Source of the DNA: Duncaniella sp.
Lineage (GTDB): Bacteria > Bacteroidota > Bacteroidia > Bacteroidales > Muribaculaceae
Direction of reading: 5' to 3'
Assembly (NCBI GenBank): GCA_022511285.1
Contig: JAFLRW010000072.1
Coordinates: 1-8,780, forward strand
DNA length: 8,780 nucleotides
The translations under genes were made by a program, and so were the position numbers. Under the pieces are notes generated by a model. It saw only the letters and a list, made by a program, of their open reading frames with translations. It was not told where the DNA came from and made no database searches. Below are positions 1-5,945 of this stretch, in pieces (the first letter of the stretch is position 1; every line of letters begins with the position of its first letter).

Positions 1-369
1 CACCTCATATTCCTGCACTGACTCCCACATCCCGATTTCGTTTTTGCGCTTGCGCTCTACACGTCGATAGATGTTAGCCTTGCAGGTGTCGTGGAGCAGG
101 GAGGCTATGATGATGGAGTCCATCGGGAGTTTGGCTGCCATGTCAGGACGCTTCTCAATGATTCCATTGCGAAGCATCACGGCCGCATCATACACCCCAA
201 GGGAGTGTTGCAACAGCCCTCCGGGGAAGTTGAAGTGATTTCTCACTGATGCGGGAGCCTCAAAAAATCCCCATGCTTCAAGGTCTTCGATCACATAGTC
301 GATGTTTTCGCGTCCGGTGGAACGAAGCAGTTCGCAAAAGCGGGCTTTGTTGTCGTCTTGGGTAGACAT
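1..369 (-). CDS. HD-domain phosphohydrolase, 3' end cut by window
   Basis: The first 123 codons are present, from ATG at 369 to the window edge with no stop; this is too short to appear in a search limited to complete ORFs. The protein shows a bacterial HD-domain pattern: the segment FPGGLLQHSLGVY carries a metal-ligand His at residue 55, and ASLLHDTCKANIY carries the defining His-Asp pair at residues 93-94. Upstream lies TGRENIDYVIEDLEAWGFF, a lead-in seen in small stand-alone HD proteins of Firmicutes, phages and Bacteroidales. The family is cytosolic, divalent-metal dependent and hydrolyses phosphate esters of nucleotides or nucleic acids; the substrate here cannot be told. No signal peptide is visible. 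It starts 2 nt after the stop of the lipoprotein gene, so it is probably the third gene of the protease transcript. HD-domain assignment is firm; exact role is unknown. Confidence 0.85.
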   Translation of the reverse strand, partial: MSTQDDNKARFCELLRSTGRENIDYVIEDLEAWGFFEAPASVRNHFNFPGGLLQHSLGVYDAAVMLRNGIIEKRPDMAAKLPMDSIIIASLLHDTCKANIYRRVERKRKNEIGMWESVQEYEV

Positions 370-371
370 AG

Positions 372-896
372 CTATTTTTGAAGAATAATTTTGCATCCGG
401 GGAATCCGGCACGGATTATCTCCTCGACCTCTGCGGGCTTGACTGCGCCGGCTGCTTCCGGTAGGACCACAATATCGGTCACTTCTATATCCGGAATAAT
501 GCTCTCAAGAAGTTGGTCGGGAGTCGGAGCCGTTGCTAATGCTTTATATGCGCTGTAGGTGTAATTTGTAAACTTAGTGTCAGGATTTATTCCACGTGTG
601 TCAAGCAGCCATCCGTCGGAAAGGCTCATCGGCTGCTCAGTGAGATCGGAGGGCGCCGGATAGGAGACAATCTTCCCTCCGAGCACACCCACAGGCACAA
701 GCGAGTCGGCCGGCGCCGAGGTGCGATATATCACTGCGCGAGCCACTGTTGAGGACTCTCCTCCTATGACGGGCTGCTCCATCTGCTGCGGCTCTGAGGT
801 TGCAAGTGGTCCGGCAGCCTGTTTTGATGATGAACACCCGCACACTGTGGCCGCTACGATAGCGGCTACAGTGGCGAGTGTGAAACGGGCATTCAT
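372..896 (-). CDS. Small lipoprotein of unknown function
   Basis: This encodes 174 residues with a lipoprotein signal peptide: hydrophobic stretch TLATVAAIVAATV, then V-C-G-C with the lipidated Cys at residue 21, giving a mature protein of about 154 residues. The residues after the Cys (SSSKQAAGP) lack the acidic cluster that marks surface export in several Bacteroidetes, so a periplasm-facing anchor is inferred. The mature part has a low-complexity linker (about 22-48) and then a compact domain with AVIYRT, KIVSYPAPSDL, GWLLDTRGI and FTNYTYSAYKAL; the end (DIVVLPEAAG to CKIILQK) looks alpha/beta. I recognise no named domain; the pattern resembles conserved hypothetical proteins of Bacteroidales. 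The gene begins 9 nt after the C10 protease stop and ends 2 nt before the HD gene. A role as dedicated inhibitor of the protease is possible by analogy but not shown by sequence. Confidence 0.85.
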   Translation of the reverse strand: MNARFTLATVAAIVAATVCGCSSSKQAAGPLATSEPQQMEQPVIGGESSTVARAVIYRTSAPADSLVPVGVLGGKIVSYPAPSDLTEQPMSLSDGWLLDTRGINPDTKFTNYTYSAYKALATAPTPDQLLESIIPDIEVTDIVVLPEAAGAVKPAEVEEIIRAGFPGCKIILQK

Positions 897-905
897 TCTG
901 TTATG

Positions 906-3236
906 TTACTTGACAATGGTTTTCTCTGTCTTGTCACCCTGACGGCGGATTACGATGCTGCCGGGCATAGGGTTGACCACTGGCTGGCCCTGCAGATTGT
1001 AATACTTGACGGGGAGGTCAGACGAGTCGGCCACGACATCCTCTATAGCGCTTGTCCCGAGGGTGAACTGCTTGGCCACGGTGGTGAGCTTGGAGCCCGA
1101 CGTGTTGTAGAGAAGCACGTCGTAGGTCTTGCCGGTCTCGCCGCCAACCATCTCGCCGGCGATTGTGACGTCATATTTTGCACCTCCGGAGAGGAACACA
1201 TTGTTTGAGCGAATCTCTGCAATGGGGTTCTGTGTTTGCCCCTGCTCATAGATGCGTGCTATGAGGGCGCCGGCAAAGTAGCCCATAATGCAATTCACAT
1301 TGGCGTTGATTACAAGATTGTCGGGGTTGACATTGTTGGCGTCAACGATGCTCCAGTCTGATGCGCTTACAGTCATCATCGGCGAACCCGACTGGGCTGT
1401 GAGGCTAACGGCCTGCGGCCCGCCAAGAATGTTGGAGTATGTTCCGTCGACCATATTGACAGGCATATCGCTGATGAATACAAGACTGTAATTTCCTGCG
1501 GCCGGATTGTTGAGCCATGTGCCGGTATATTCAATCTTGTTGTTGCCGGGGACGATAATGGCGTTAAGCTGCTCGCCTGTTTGCTTGACAACACCTGTGG
1601 AGGCGTCGCGAAGCTGAGGTGTGACAGTAACAAGCACATCATCCTGTCCGGTGTAGGTGTAGGGGATGTTGACGGCAAATAGACGGTTGGTGTACATCGG
1701 GGAGATGATATCCATTCCGGTGGTGGAGAAGATGCCGCCGCGGGGCGACTCTATCGTGATATCCGAGCCTGTGCGCTTGGTCACGAAATATCCGCCGGGG
1801 TTCCAAGGTGAGAAGTGAATCGGAGTAACGACGCCGTCGACCTCAATCTTGGGATATGCATAGCATTCGCCTTCGGGGATAGCCGTCACTGAGAATTTCA
1901 ACTGCTGGTAATATGTGTTGTTGCGGATATTGGATGCGGTGGTTAGCTTCTGGGTCTTGAGGTATTGCCCGGTGGCCTTGTCATAATACTCAATTACGAA
2001 ATAGCCTGTAGTGGTGTAGGGGGTGTAGCAATAGAAGGGACCGTTGAGAGTCATAGTTGTGCCGCTGCGCTGCACATCAAGAGGATTGGTGCAGATAAAG
2101 TAGGGCGGGGGGAGCTGAGAGCCGGGTTTGGGCTTGCAGATGCCTGCAACGATGGATTGCCCGGTGTTGAAGCCTTCGGAGTTGCCACCGATGCCTTGCG
2201 ATCCGGGAACGAGTGCATACAGACGATAATATCCGTCGCTGACACCGCTCCACCCCCAGTTGAAGTGGAAGAATCCGTCCTTATAGCCGTCGACCACGAA
2301 GGCATGACCGCCTGATTCGCCACGGCCGCTGTAGTAGGTGGGGCCACAATCTACAATCTGGCTGTACACGAGGTCTTCCCACCCCTGTGAGGTGTAGACA
2401 AGACGGTCTTCGTAGTGAACACCTTTGTCAAAGCCGAAGTAGTCGCGAAGGGCAGCGGGGACGTTTGACGACACAGCGCCTGAGGCTGATGTGCCGTAGT
2501 TCATATCCACAGCCACTCCACAGGCATACATAAGGGTGGCCACGGCATTCTTCTGCGCCTCTGTGGCTGAGCCGTTGTATGAGTTCAGCATATTGGCCCA
2601 GTCAAATGTAGTGGCTCCGTAGTTAAAGGTGAGGGTGGTGTTGTTCCAGGTGTAAGAGTGTGAGCCGGTGCCGGTCACAGGGTGTTTGTGATAGTTGATT
2701 ACCTGTGCCATAGCGGTGGCAACACAACCGGTGTAGGTGTAGCGGGTCCCCACCTTGGGGCATTTGTTGTAGTATGGAGCATCCTGATCCCACTTGGTGG
2801 TGACAAGGGGGGCGATGGTGGCACGGGCAGGGGCTGCGGCAGCCTCGTCGTAGGCCGGCAGATTGGCTTCAATCGCTTGAGAGATTTCTGCCTGATATTG
2901 TGTGAGCCACCATTTGAAGTTCTCAGGAGCCGAGTCGATGTCAAAAGGCTCGTCAGAATAAGCGAGGATAGGCGCTGCGACGTCATCGGCAGACACGACC
3001 ATGCTTCCATGCCCCTCGCCGCACGAAATCACGTAGAGGGCCGGAGCATCAGAACTTATCACATTGAGTGTAAGCTCGGGTGTCACCTGGCGGGGTGTGC
3101 GCATTGCAGCCACTTGCGTTGGAATGTCGGCCGACTGCATGGCTCTGTTCAGAGCCTCGCCGGGAGAGAGGGTTCGACCCTGCGCCACAAGCATTGAGAG
3201 TGATGCAAAAGTCAGAGTGATGACAGTTTTCTTCAT
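906..3236 (-). CDS. Secreted C10 family cysteine protease (streptopain/interpain-like)
   Basis: The protein has 776 residues from ATG at 3236. This start gives a clean signal peptide (MKKTVITLTFASLSMLVAQG); an in-frame Met 31 codons upstream would bury it. Residues about 22-139 resemble the Spi-type inhibitory prodomain (I69), with YVISCGEGHGSMVVSADD and PILAYSDE. The catalytic domain follows at about 140-370: WDQDAPYYN (Gln151, oxyanion), YTGCVATAMAQ (nucleophile Cys171), SGGHAFVVDGY (His311) and HFNWGWSG (Asn326, Trp327, Trp329). All the key residues of streptopain and interpain A are intact, so an active, self-inhibited zymogen that cleaves extracellular protein is predicted. Residues about 376-725 look like beta-sandwich modules, making it about twice streptopain's length but similar to interpain and periodontain. 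The C-terminus (YYNLQGQ at 745-751, ending KTIVK) resembles a type IX secretion sorting tail. It is the first gene of a tight three-gene run. Confidence 0.95.
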   Translation of the reverse strand: MKKTVITLTFASLSMLVAQGRTLSPGEALNRAMQSADIPTQVAAMRTPRQVTPELTLNVISSDAPALYVISCGEGHGSMVVSADDVAAPILAYSDEPFDIDSAPENFKWWLTQYQAEISQAIEANLPAYDEAAAAPARATIAPLVTTKWDQDAPYYNKCPKVGTRYTYTGCVATAMAQVINYHKHPVTGTGSHSYTWNNTTLTFNYGATTFDWANMLNSYNGSATEAQKNAVATLMYACGVAVDMNYGTSASGAVSSNVPAALRDYFGFDKGVHYEDRLVYTSQGWEDLVYSQIVDCGPTYYSGRGESGGHAFVVDGYKDGFFHFNWGWSGVSDGYYRLYALVPGSQGIGGNSEGFNTGQSIVAGICKPKPGSQLPPPYFICTNPLDVQRSGTTMTLNGPFYCYTPYTTTGYFVIEYYDKATGQYLKTQKLTTASNIRNNTYYQQLKFSVTAIPEGECYAYPKIEVDGVVTPIHFSPWNPGGYFVTKRTGSDITIESPRGGIFSTTGMDIISPMYTNRLFAVNIPYTYTGQDDVLVTVTPQLRDASTGVVKQTGEQLNAIIVPGNNKIEYTGTWLNNPAAGNYSLVFISDMPVNMVDGTYSNILGGPQAVSLTAQSGSPMMTVSASDWSIVDANNVNPDNLVINANVNCIMGYFAGALIARIYEQGQTQNPIAEIRSNNVFLSGGAKYDVTIAGEMVGGETGKTYDVLLYNTSGSKLTTVAKQFTLGTSAIEDVVADSSDLPVKYYNLQGQPVVNPMPGSIVIRRQGDKTEKTIVK

Positions 3237-3333
3237 TGGAGTAAGTGATATTATTCCGGTTTTAATTTCTTGGAGAAATACCCCACACTCGGCCACGCCC
3301 AATAATCTGAGTTGTCCAAATGTGGTCAAGGTG

Positions 3334-3341
3334 CAAAGTTA
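3334..3341 (-). promoter_or_regulatory. Putative Bacteroidetes -7 element for the C10 protease
   Basis: On the minus strand the sequence reads TAACTTTG, an exact match to the Bacteroidetes sigma-ABfr -7 consensus TAnnTTTG. Transcription would start near 3328, giving a leader of roughly 90 nt before the ATG at 3236. No good TTTG -33 box is seen 19-21 nt upstream; only a T-rich stretch (TTTTAG) lies there. The position also argues against translation from the upstream in-frame ATG at 3329, which would sit on the transcription start. Confidence 0.5.
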
Positions 3342-3342
3342 A

Positions 3343-3417
3343 ACAATATTTTGCAATCACGGCTAAAAATATTCTTAAAAATTAGTTTTTGGTGGAATTT
3401 TGACAATATTTTACAAT
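3343..3417. repeat. Pair of 15-nt direct repeats in the divergent intergenic region
   Basis: ACAATATTTTGCAAT at 3343-3357 recurs as ACAATATTTTACAAT at 3403-3417, with one mismatch and an offset of exactly 60 nt. The left copy abuts the -7 element of the protease promoter; the right copy lies about 50 nt upstream of the glycosyltransferase -7 element. They could be binding sites for a regulator acting on both divergent genes, or chance in an A/T-rich spacer. Confidence 0.4.
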
Positions 3418-3468
3418 TTTATCTTGACGCGGGTTGTCAGATTGTGTTTTCCGTATGTTCTTTTTGCT

Positions 3469-3476
3469 TAAATTTG
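3469..3476 (+). promoter_or_regulatory. Putative -7 element for the glycosyltransferase
   Basis: TAAATTTG matches TAnnTTTG exactly and is identical to the octamer upstream of the barrel gene at 5946-5953. The -33 region is weak: TGTTTT at 3445-3450 gives an 18-nt spacer, and ATTG at 3441-3444 gives 24 nt. Transcription would start near 3481-3483, only about 3-5 nt before the ATG at 3486, implying a leaderless or nearly leaderless mRNA. Confidence 0.5.
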
Positions 3477-3485
3477 CAGTCTGTT

Positions 3486-4523
3486 ATGGAATCGAAAAAA
3501 CTATCGGTTATAATTCCGGCATATAATGCTGCGGGGCAATTGAGAGCGGCTCTCGACAGTGTGGTGAGTCAGTTGCCCGACGATGGCAGTTTTGAGGTGC
3601 TGATAATAGATGATGGCTCGACTGACGATACTCCGGCCATCTGTGATGAGTATGCCGCACGCTATCCGCTGACGGTGCGAGTGTTTCACACTGAAAACCA
3701 AGGGGTGTCAGCGGCCCGCAACAGAGGCATCAGAGAGGCACGGGGCGAGTGGCTGCATTTTGTCGATGCCGACGACCTTGTGGTGGCCGGTGCATACAAT
3801 GCTATGCTGCAGATTCAGGGGGTTGACGAGGCAGACTATATCGGATGCAACGTGCGCATAATCGACTTGCGCGATAGAGGCGAGACTGAGACTCCCGAGC
3901 CTTTTGACGGGGAGATTAAGATGCGAGAGAGGGTGTTGGGCCGCGAATGGTTGCAACAAGGGTATATTCCGTCATATGTGTTTGCCGGGTTGTATAGACG
4001 TGAGTTTGTGCAGAGTCGCGGGATGATGTTTGACGAGGAAATGTCACTGAGCGAGGATGCTGAGTTTAATCTTCGATTTATAGCTTTGAATCCGCGAGTG
4101 ATAAAATTGGCGAATTTCTTTTATTGGTATTATTTTCAGGCTAACTCAGCGACCACTTCGATGAGTAAAACACGCTTTGCAAAATGGAGAGATAGCTATA
4201 AGAGGCTTCTTCTTACATTCCGGTCGCTCGTGGAACGGGATGAAGCTCTTTATCCTGTGTTTATAAAATTTAAGGATAGTCAGCTTGTGACGCTAACGGC
4301 TAAGGTTCTGGCATTTGGGATAGAAGGGGCTCAGTTTAGAACTTTTGCTGAAGAGTATATTGCGAGCGGCTTCCTTCCCACATCGGGGACTACGCCGTGG
4401 TTGCGGTTTATAAATTATTTATATTCTCACCCCGGACAATATCCACTGCTTTCATTTATATACCGCCGGGTATTTCTAAAGTTGGTCTATCCTCTGTATA
4501 GAGTGCGTCTGCGCAACAGATAA
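3486..4523 (+). CDS. Family 2 glycosyltransferase
   Basis: The protein has 345 residues from ATG at 3486. The frame stays open upstream to 3312, but those 58 codons look like translated intergenic DNA and contain the promoter; the typical GT2 opening KLSVIIPAYNAAGQL starts right after the chosen Met. The GT-A fold is clear: VLIIDDGSTDDT (Asp42-Asp43, nucleotide-sugar binding), NQGVSAARNRGI, and HFVDADD with the metal-binding DxD at 94-96. SLSEDAEFNLRF (Glu190-Asp191) fits the usual ED catalytic-base position. The last 130 residues are aromatic- and basic-rich (FFYWYYF, then YRRVFLKLVYPLYRVRLRNR), suggesting membrane association without a true transmembrane helix. The family transfers a sugar from an NDP-sugar, typically onto capsule, O-antigen or glycoprotein glycans; donor and acceptor are unknown. 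It stands alone, divergent from the protease and convergent with the barrel gene, not inside a polysaccharide cluster. Confidence 0.93.
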   Translation: MESKKLSVIIPAYNAAGQLRAALDSVVSQLPDDGSFEVLIIDDGSTDDTPAICDEYAARYPLTVRVFHTENQGVSAARNRGIREARGEWLHFVDADDLVVAGAYNAMLQIQGVDEADYIGCNVRIIDLRDRGETETPEPFDGEIKMRERVLGREWLQQGYIPSYVFAGLYRREFVQSRGMMFDEEMSLSEDAEFNLRFIALNPRVIKLANFFYWYYFQANSATTSMSKTRFAKWRDSYKRLLLTFRSLVERDEALYPVFIKFKDSQLVTLTAKVLAFGIEGAQFRTFAEEYIASGFLPTSGTTPWLRFINYLYSHPGQYPLLSFIYRRVFLKLVYPLYRVRLRNR

Positions 4524-4542
4524 TATCAGGTGACAAGAAGAA

Positions 4543-4565
4543 GGCCACGATGTTTAACCGTGGCC
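4543..4565 (-). terminator. Hairpin terminator between convergent genes
   Basis: GGCCACG (4543-4549) and CGTGGCC (4559-4565) form a perfect 7-bp G/C-rich stem with a 9-nt loop. Read on the minus strand, the stem is followed by TTCTTCTTGTC, a broken T tract, so it fits best as the terminator of the barrel gene ending at 4611. On the plus strand no T run follows, so termination of the glycosyltransferase would be weaker or factor-assisted. Confidence 0.65.
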
Positions 4566-4610
4566 CTCATGATTACTTGGATTACTTCTCTAAGTGGCGA
4601 GTGGGGTAGA

Positions 4611-5633
4611 TTAAAAACGATAGCCTAAAGCAATGCCGACGTTGCCAACGTAGTGTTTCTTTCCATCACCGGCATATTCGTGTGTGGTTTTGGCACCAAC
4701 TGAGCTATATCCAACGCTAAGATCGAGGGCCGATTTTCCACCTCTTACATCCATGCTTATGCCGACAGCAGGACGAGCAAGGAATGAGCCGACTTTATAA
4801 TCACCGCCATTACGGAAGGCTCCGCCGAGGTCTAACTGAAGCCACGGGTAGAATTTTTTGGCGAAGGTGGCTTGCTTGAAATTGTAGCGTGAGCGAAGTG
4901 CAATGGGGAGATAGATAAAATCAATATCTCCAACAGCCAGGTTTACACCAAGCGATGGTCCCATTTCGAAGTTTTCACATACAGGAAATAACCAGGCAAG
5001 ATTGATGGCGGCGGTGCTCATATTCTCTTCAAAGTATTTTTTGTCAGCCGATGCAATTTCGTAGCCTAAAGATACCAATAGCGATGTGGTGCGCAGGTAT
5101 TCGATAAATCTTGAATATTCGTTCTGCCCGCGCTGATTGCTTAGATAATATGATAGACGAATGTTCATTCCGCTACCCCAAGAAGCCTGATCATATCCGA
5201 AAGCAACACTGCCTTGATATCCAACAGAGATTCCTAAATTGTTGATCCTGACGCCGACCATCGGATTTAAGAAATAAGATGAATGGCCAAAGTCAGATGG
5301 CAATAGCCCTATTCCGGTTTCAAAGTCAAGAATGGGAGATGTTGTTCTTGACTGTTTGTCGTAATGCGCGCTTACAAAAACCGGGATGGCAGGTGCTCCA
5401 TTGAATTTCCAGTTTTCCTGAAGTTTAAAGCCCATACCAAAGTCAACGTTATTTGCAATGTTGCGATAGAATGTCAAGCCCACTGCAAATGAGTTGGAGT
5501 TTTTGGTAAAACCGGTGCTAATCGGGTCAAAATTAATTCTTGCACTCCACTTGTTGTCCTGCTCTTGCGAAAATGCCGTGACCGAACAAACTGCCAGGAG
5601 CATAGCTACCACGACTGTTTTGATTTTAAACAT
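4611..5633 (-). CDS. Outer-membrane beta-barrel protein with internal duplication
   Basis: The protein has 340 residues from ATG at 5633. The start is chosen because it opens a good signal peptide (MFKIKTVVVAMLLAVCSVTAFS, cleavage near Ser22-Gln23). The frame runs open to a GTG at 5786, but the extra 51 residues are not signal-like. The mature protein alternates polar and hydrophobic residues throughout and ends IALGYRF; a terminal aromatic is the usual barrel-assembly signal. I count about eight candidate strands in residues 29-165 and eight more in 183-340, joined by a polar linker (166-182). The halves align: IPVFVSAHYDKQ with LPIALRSRYNFKQ, LNPMVGVRI with ARPAVGISM, GISVGYQG with DLSVGYSS. 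This suggests an ancestral eight-strand unit, like the small OMP_b-brl barrels, duplicated in tandem. Function unknown: pore, adhesin or structural barrel. Base composition is more A/T-rich than the two hydrolase genes. Confidence 0.85.
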   Translation of the reverse strand: MFKIKTVVVAMLLAVCSVTAFSQEQDNKWSARINFDPISTGFTKNSNSFAVGLTFYRNIANNVDFGMGFKLQENWKFNGAPAIPVFVSAHYDKQSRTTSPILDFETGIGLLPSDFGHSSYFLNPMVGVRINNLGISVGYQGSVAFGYDQASWGSGMNIRLSYYLSNQRGQNEYSRFIEYLRTTSLLVSLGYEIASADKKYFEENMSTAAINLAWLFPVCENFEMGPSLGVNLAVGDIDFIYLPIALRSRYNFKQATFAKKFYPWLQLDLGGAFRNGGDYKVGSFLARPAVGISMDVRGGKSALDLSVGYSSVGAKTTHEYAGDGKKHYVGNVGIALGYRF

Positions 5634-5757
5634 TTTGGGATGTGAAATTAAGCTGAAATTATTCCACACGGCTCTCAAATGAGGAATGATATGAATAAAA
5701 ATAGCGTGAGAGTCTGTGTCTCTACTCGTATCACATTCAGAGGCTCTGGAAAATCTT

Positions 5758-5790
5758 TCAAAATGAAACGAGCAGTAGAGCCTCACGCAT
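5758..5790 (-). CDS. Possible leader peptide (10 aa, MREALLLVSF)
   Basis: This is an ATG-initiated ten-codon ORF in the barrel leader, ending in TGA at 5758-5760. It begins inside the strand that forms competing stems, so ribosomes on it could change leader folding. It overlaps the end of the uORF at 5783-5830 by 8 nt in another frame. There is no Shine-Dalgarno sequence, but these bacteria rarely need one. An ORF this short can easily arise by chance. Confidence 0.15.
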   Translation of the reverse strand: MREALLLVSF

Positions 5791-5830
5791 TATATGTGCA
5801 TATCTCACGGTATGCACTAACGAAAGGCAT
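5783..5830 (-). CDS. Possible leader peptide (15 aa, MPFVSAYREICTYNA)
   Basis: This ATG-initiated fifteen-codon ORF lies in the barrel leader with TGA at 5783-5785. It spans the whole hairpin at 5796-5817 and overlaps the next uORF start. There is no codon run pointing to amino-acid attenuation and no recognisable product. It is listed only because of its position within the structured leader. Confidence 0.15.
   Translation of the reverse strand: MPFVSAYREICTYNA
5796..5817. repeat. Inverted repeat GTGCATA-N8-TATGCAC
   Basis: Perfect 7-bp arms flank an 8-nt spacer. In the barrel transcript this would be a hairpin about 125 nt after the presumed start. The same 7-8-7 geometry occurs at 5922-5943 with different arms. 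It is not followed by a T tract, so it is not an intrinsic terminator. Confidence 0.5.
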
Positions 5831-5884
5831 CTATCACTGCTGCATTTGACCTTGAATGAAAATTTTCCAGATTTTCGGAATGTC

Positions 5885-5910
5885 AAATGAGCGTCGACAA
5901 ACGCTTATTT
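5885..5910. repeat. Hairpin AAATGAGCGT/ACGCTTATTT
   Basis: Ten-nucleotide arms (5885-5894 and 5901-5910) pair with one G-T wobble around a 6-nt loop. On the plus strand the stem runs directly into TTT, resembling an intrinsic terminator although no plus-strand gene precedes it. On the minus strand it is part of the barrel leader. Confidence 0.45.
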
Positions 5911-5921
5911 TTAATATGTCG

Positions 5922-5943
5922 CTGTCAGATCTTTCACTGACAG
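5922..5943. promoter_or_regulatory. Inverted repeat at the presumed transcription start (operator or 5' hairpin)
   Basis: CTGTCAG and CTGACAG are perfect 7-bp inverted arms with an 8-nt spacer, extendable outward by a G-T and a C-G pair (5920-5945). It begins 2 nt downstream of the -7 element on the minus strand and so covers the expected start site near 5939-5941. This placement suits a repressor operator. If transcription starts at the upstream edge, it could instead form a stabilising 5' hairpin. Confidence 0.4.
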
Positions 5944-5945
5944 TG

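Larger units (their letters stand above)
5634..5940 (-). promoter_or_regulatory. Long structured 5' leader of the barrel gene
   Basis: If the promoter at 5946-5953 is used, the mRNA carries about 305 nt before the ATG at 5633. On the minus strand this leader holds several complementary segments: a hairpin at 5885-5910, another at 5796-5817, AGAGCCTC (5777-5784) pairing with GAGGCTCT (5740-5747), and GCGTGAG (5704-5710) pairing with CTCACGC (5782-5788). The last two compete for the same strand, and CTCACG at 5804-5809 is a third candidate partner. This is the layout of a conformational switch or attenuator, though no known riboswitch class is recognised. No gene is supported here beyond two tiny upstream ORFs. 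Confidence 0.4.

Noticed and set aside
2682..3197. 171-codon plus-strand ORF opposite the protease
   Set aside because: It lies antisense to the prodomain and catalytic Cys region of the C10 protease and has no recognisable domain or start signals.
3237..3329. N-terminal extension of the protease from ATG at 3329
   Set aside because: It would place 31 non-signal residues before a clear signal peptide, and the ATG coincides with the likely transcription start.
3312..3485. N-terminal extension of the glycosyltransferase from ATG at 3312
   Set aside because: The added residues look like translated A/T-rich intergenic DNA, and the promoter match at 3469-3476 would lie inside the gene. The GT2 fold begins right after ATG 3486.
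4571..4587. Near-tandem repeat GATTACTT-G-GATTACTT
   Set aside because: Only two short copies after the glycosyltransferase stop; no association with a gene start, hairpin or target-site duplication, so it is probably chance.
5634..5786. N-terminal extension of the barrel protein from GTG at 5786
   Set aside because: The extra 51 residues are not hydrophobic and would precede a good signal peptide starting at 5633. The stretch is better explained as leader RNA.
5841..5848. TGCATTTG as a plus-strand promoter
   Set aside because: It lacks the A of the TAnnTTTG element and has no TTTG box 19-21 nt upstream.
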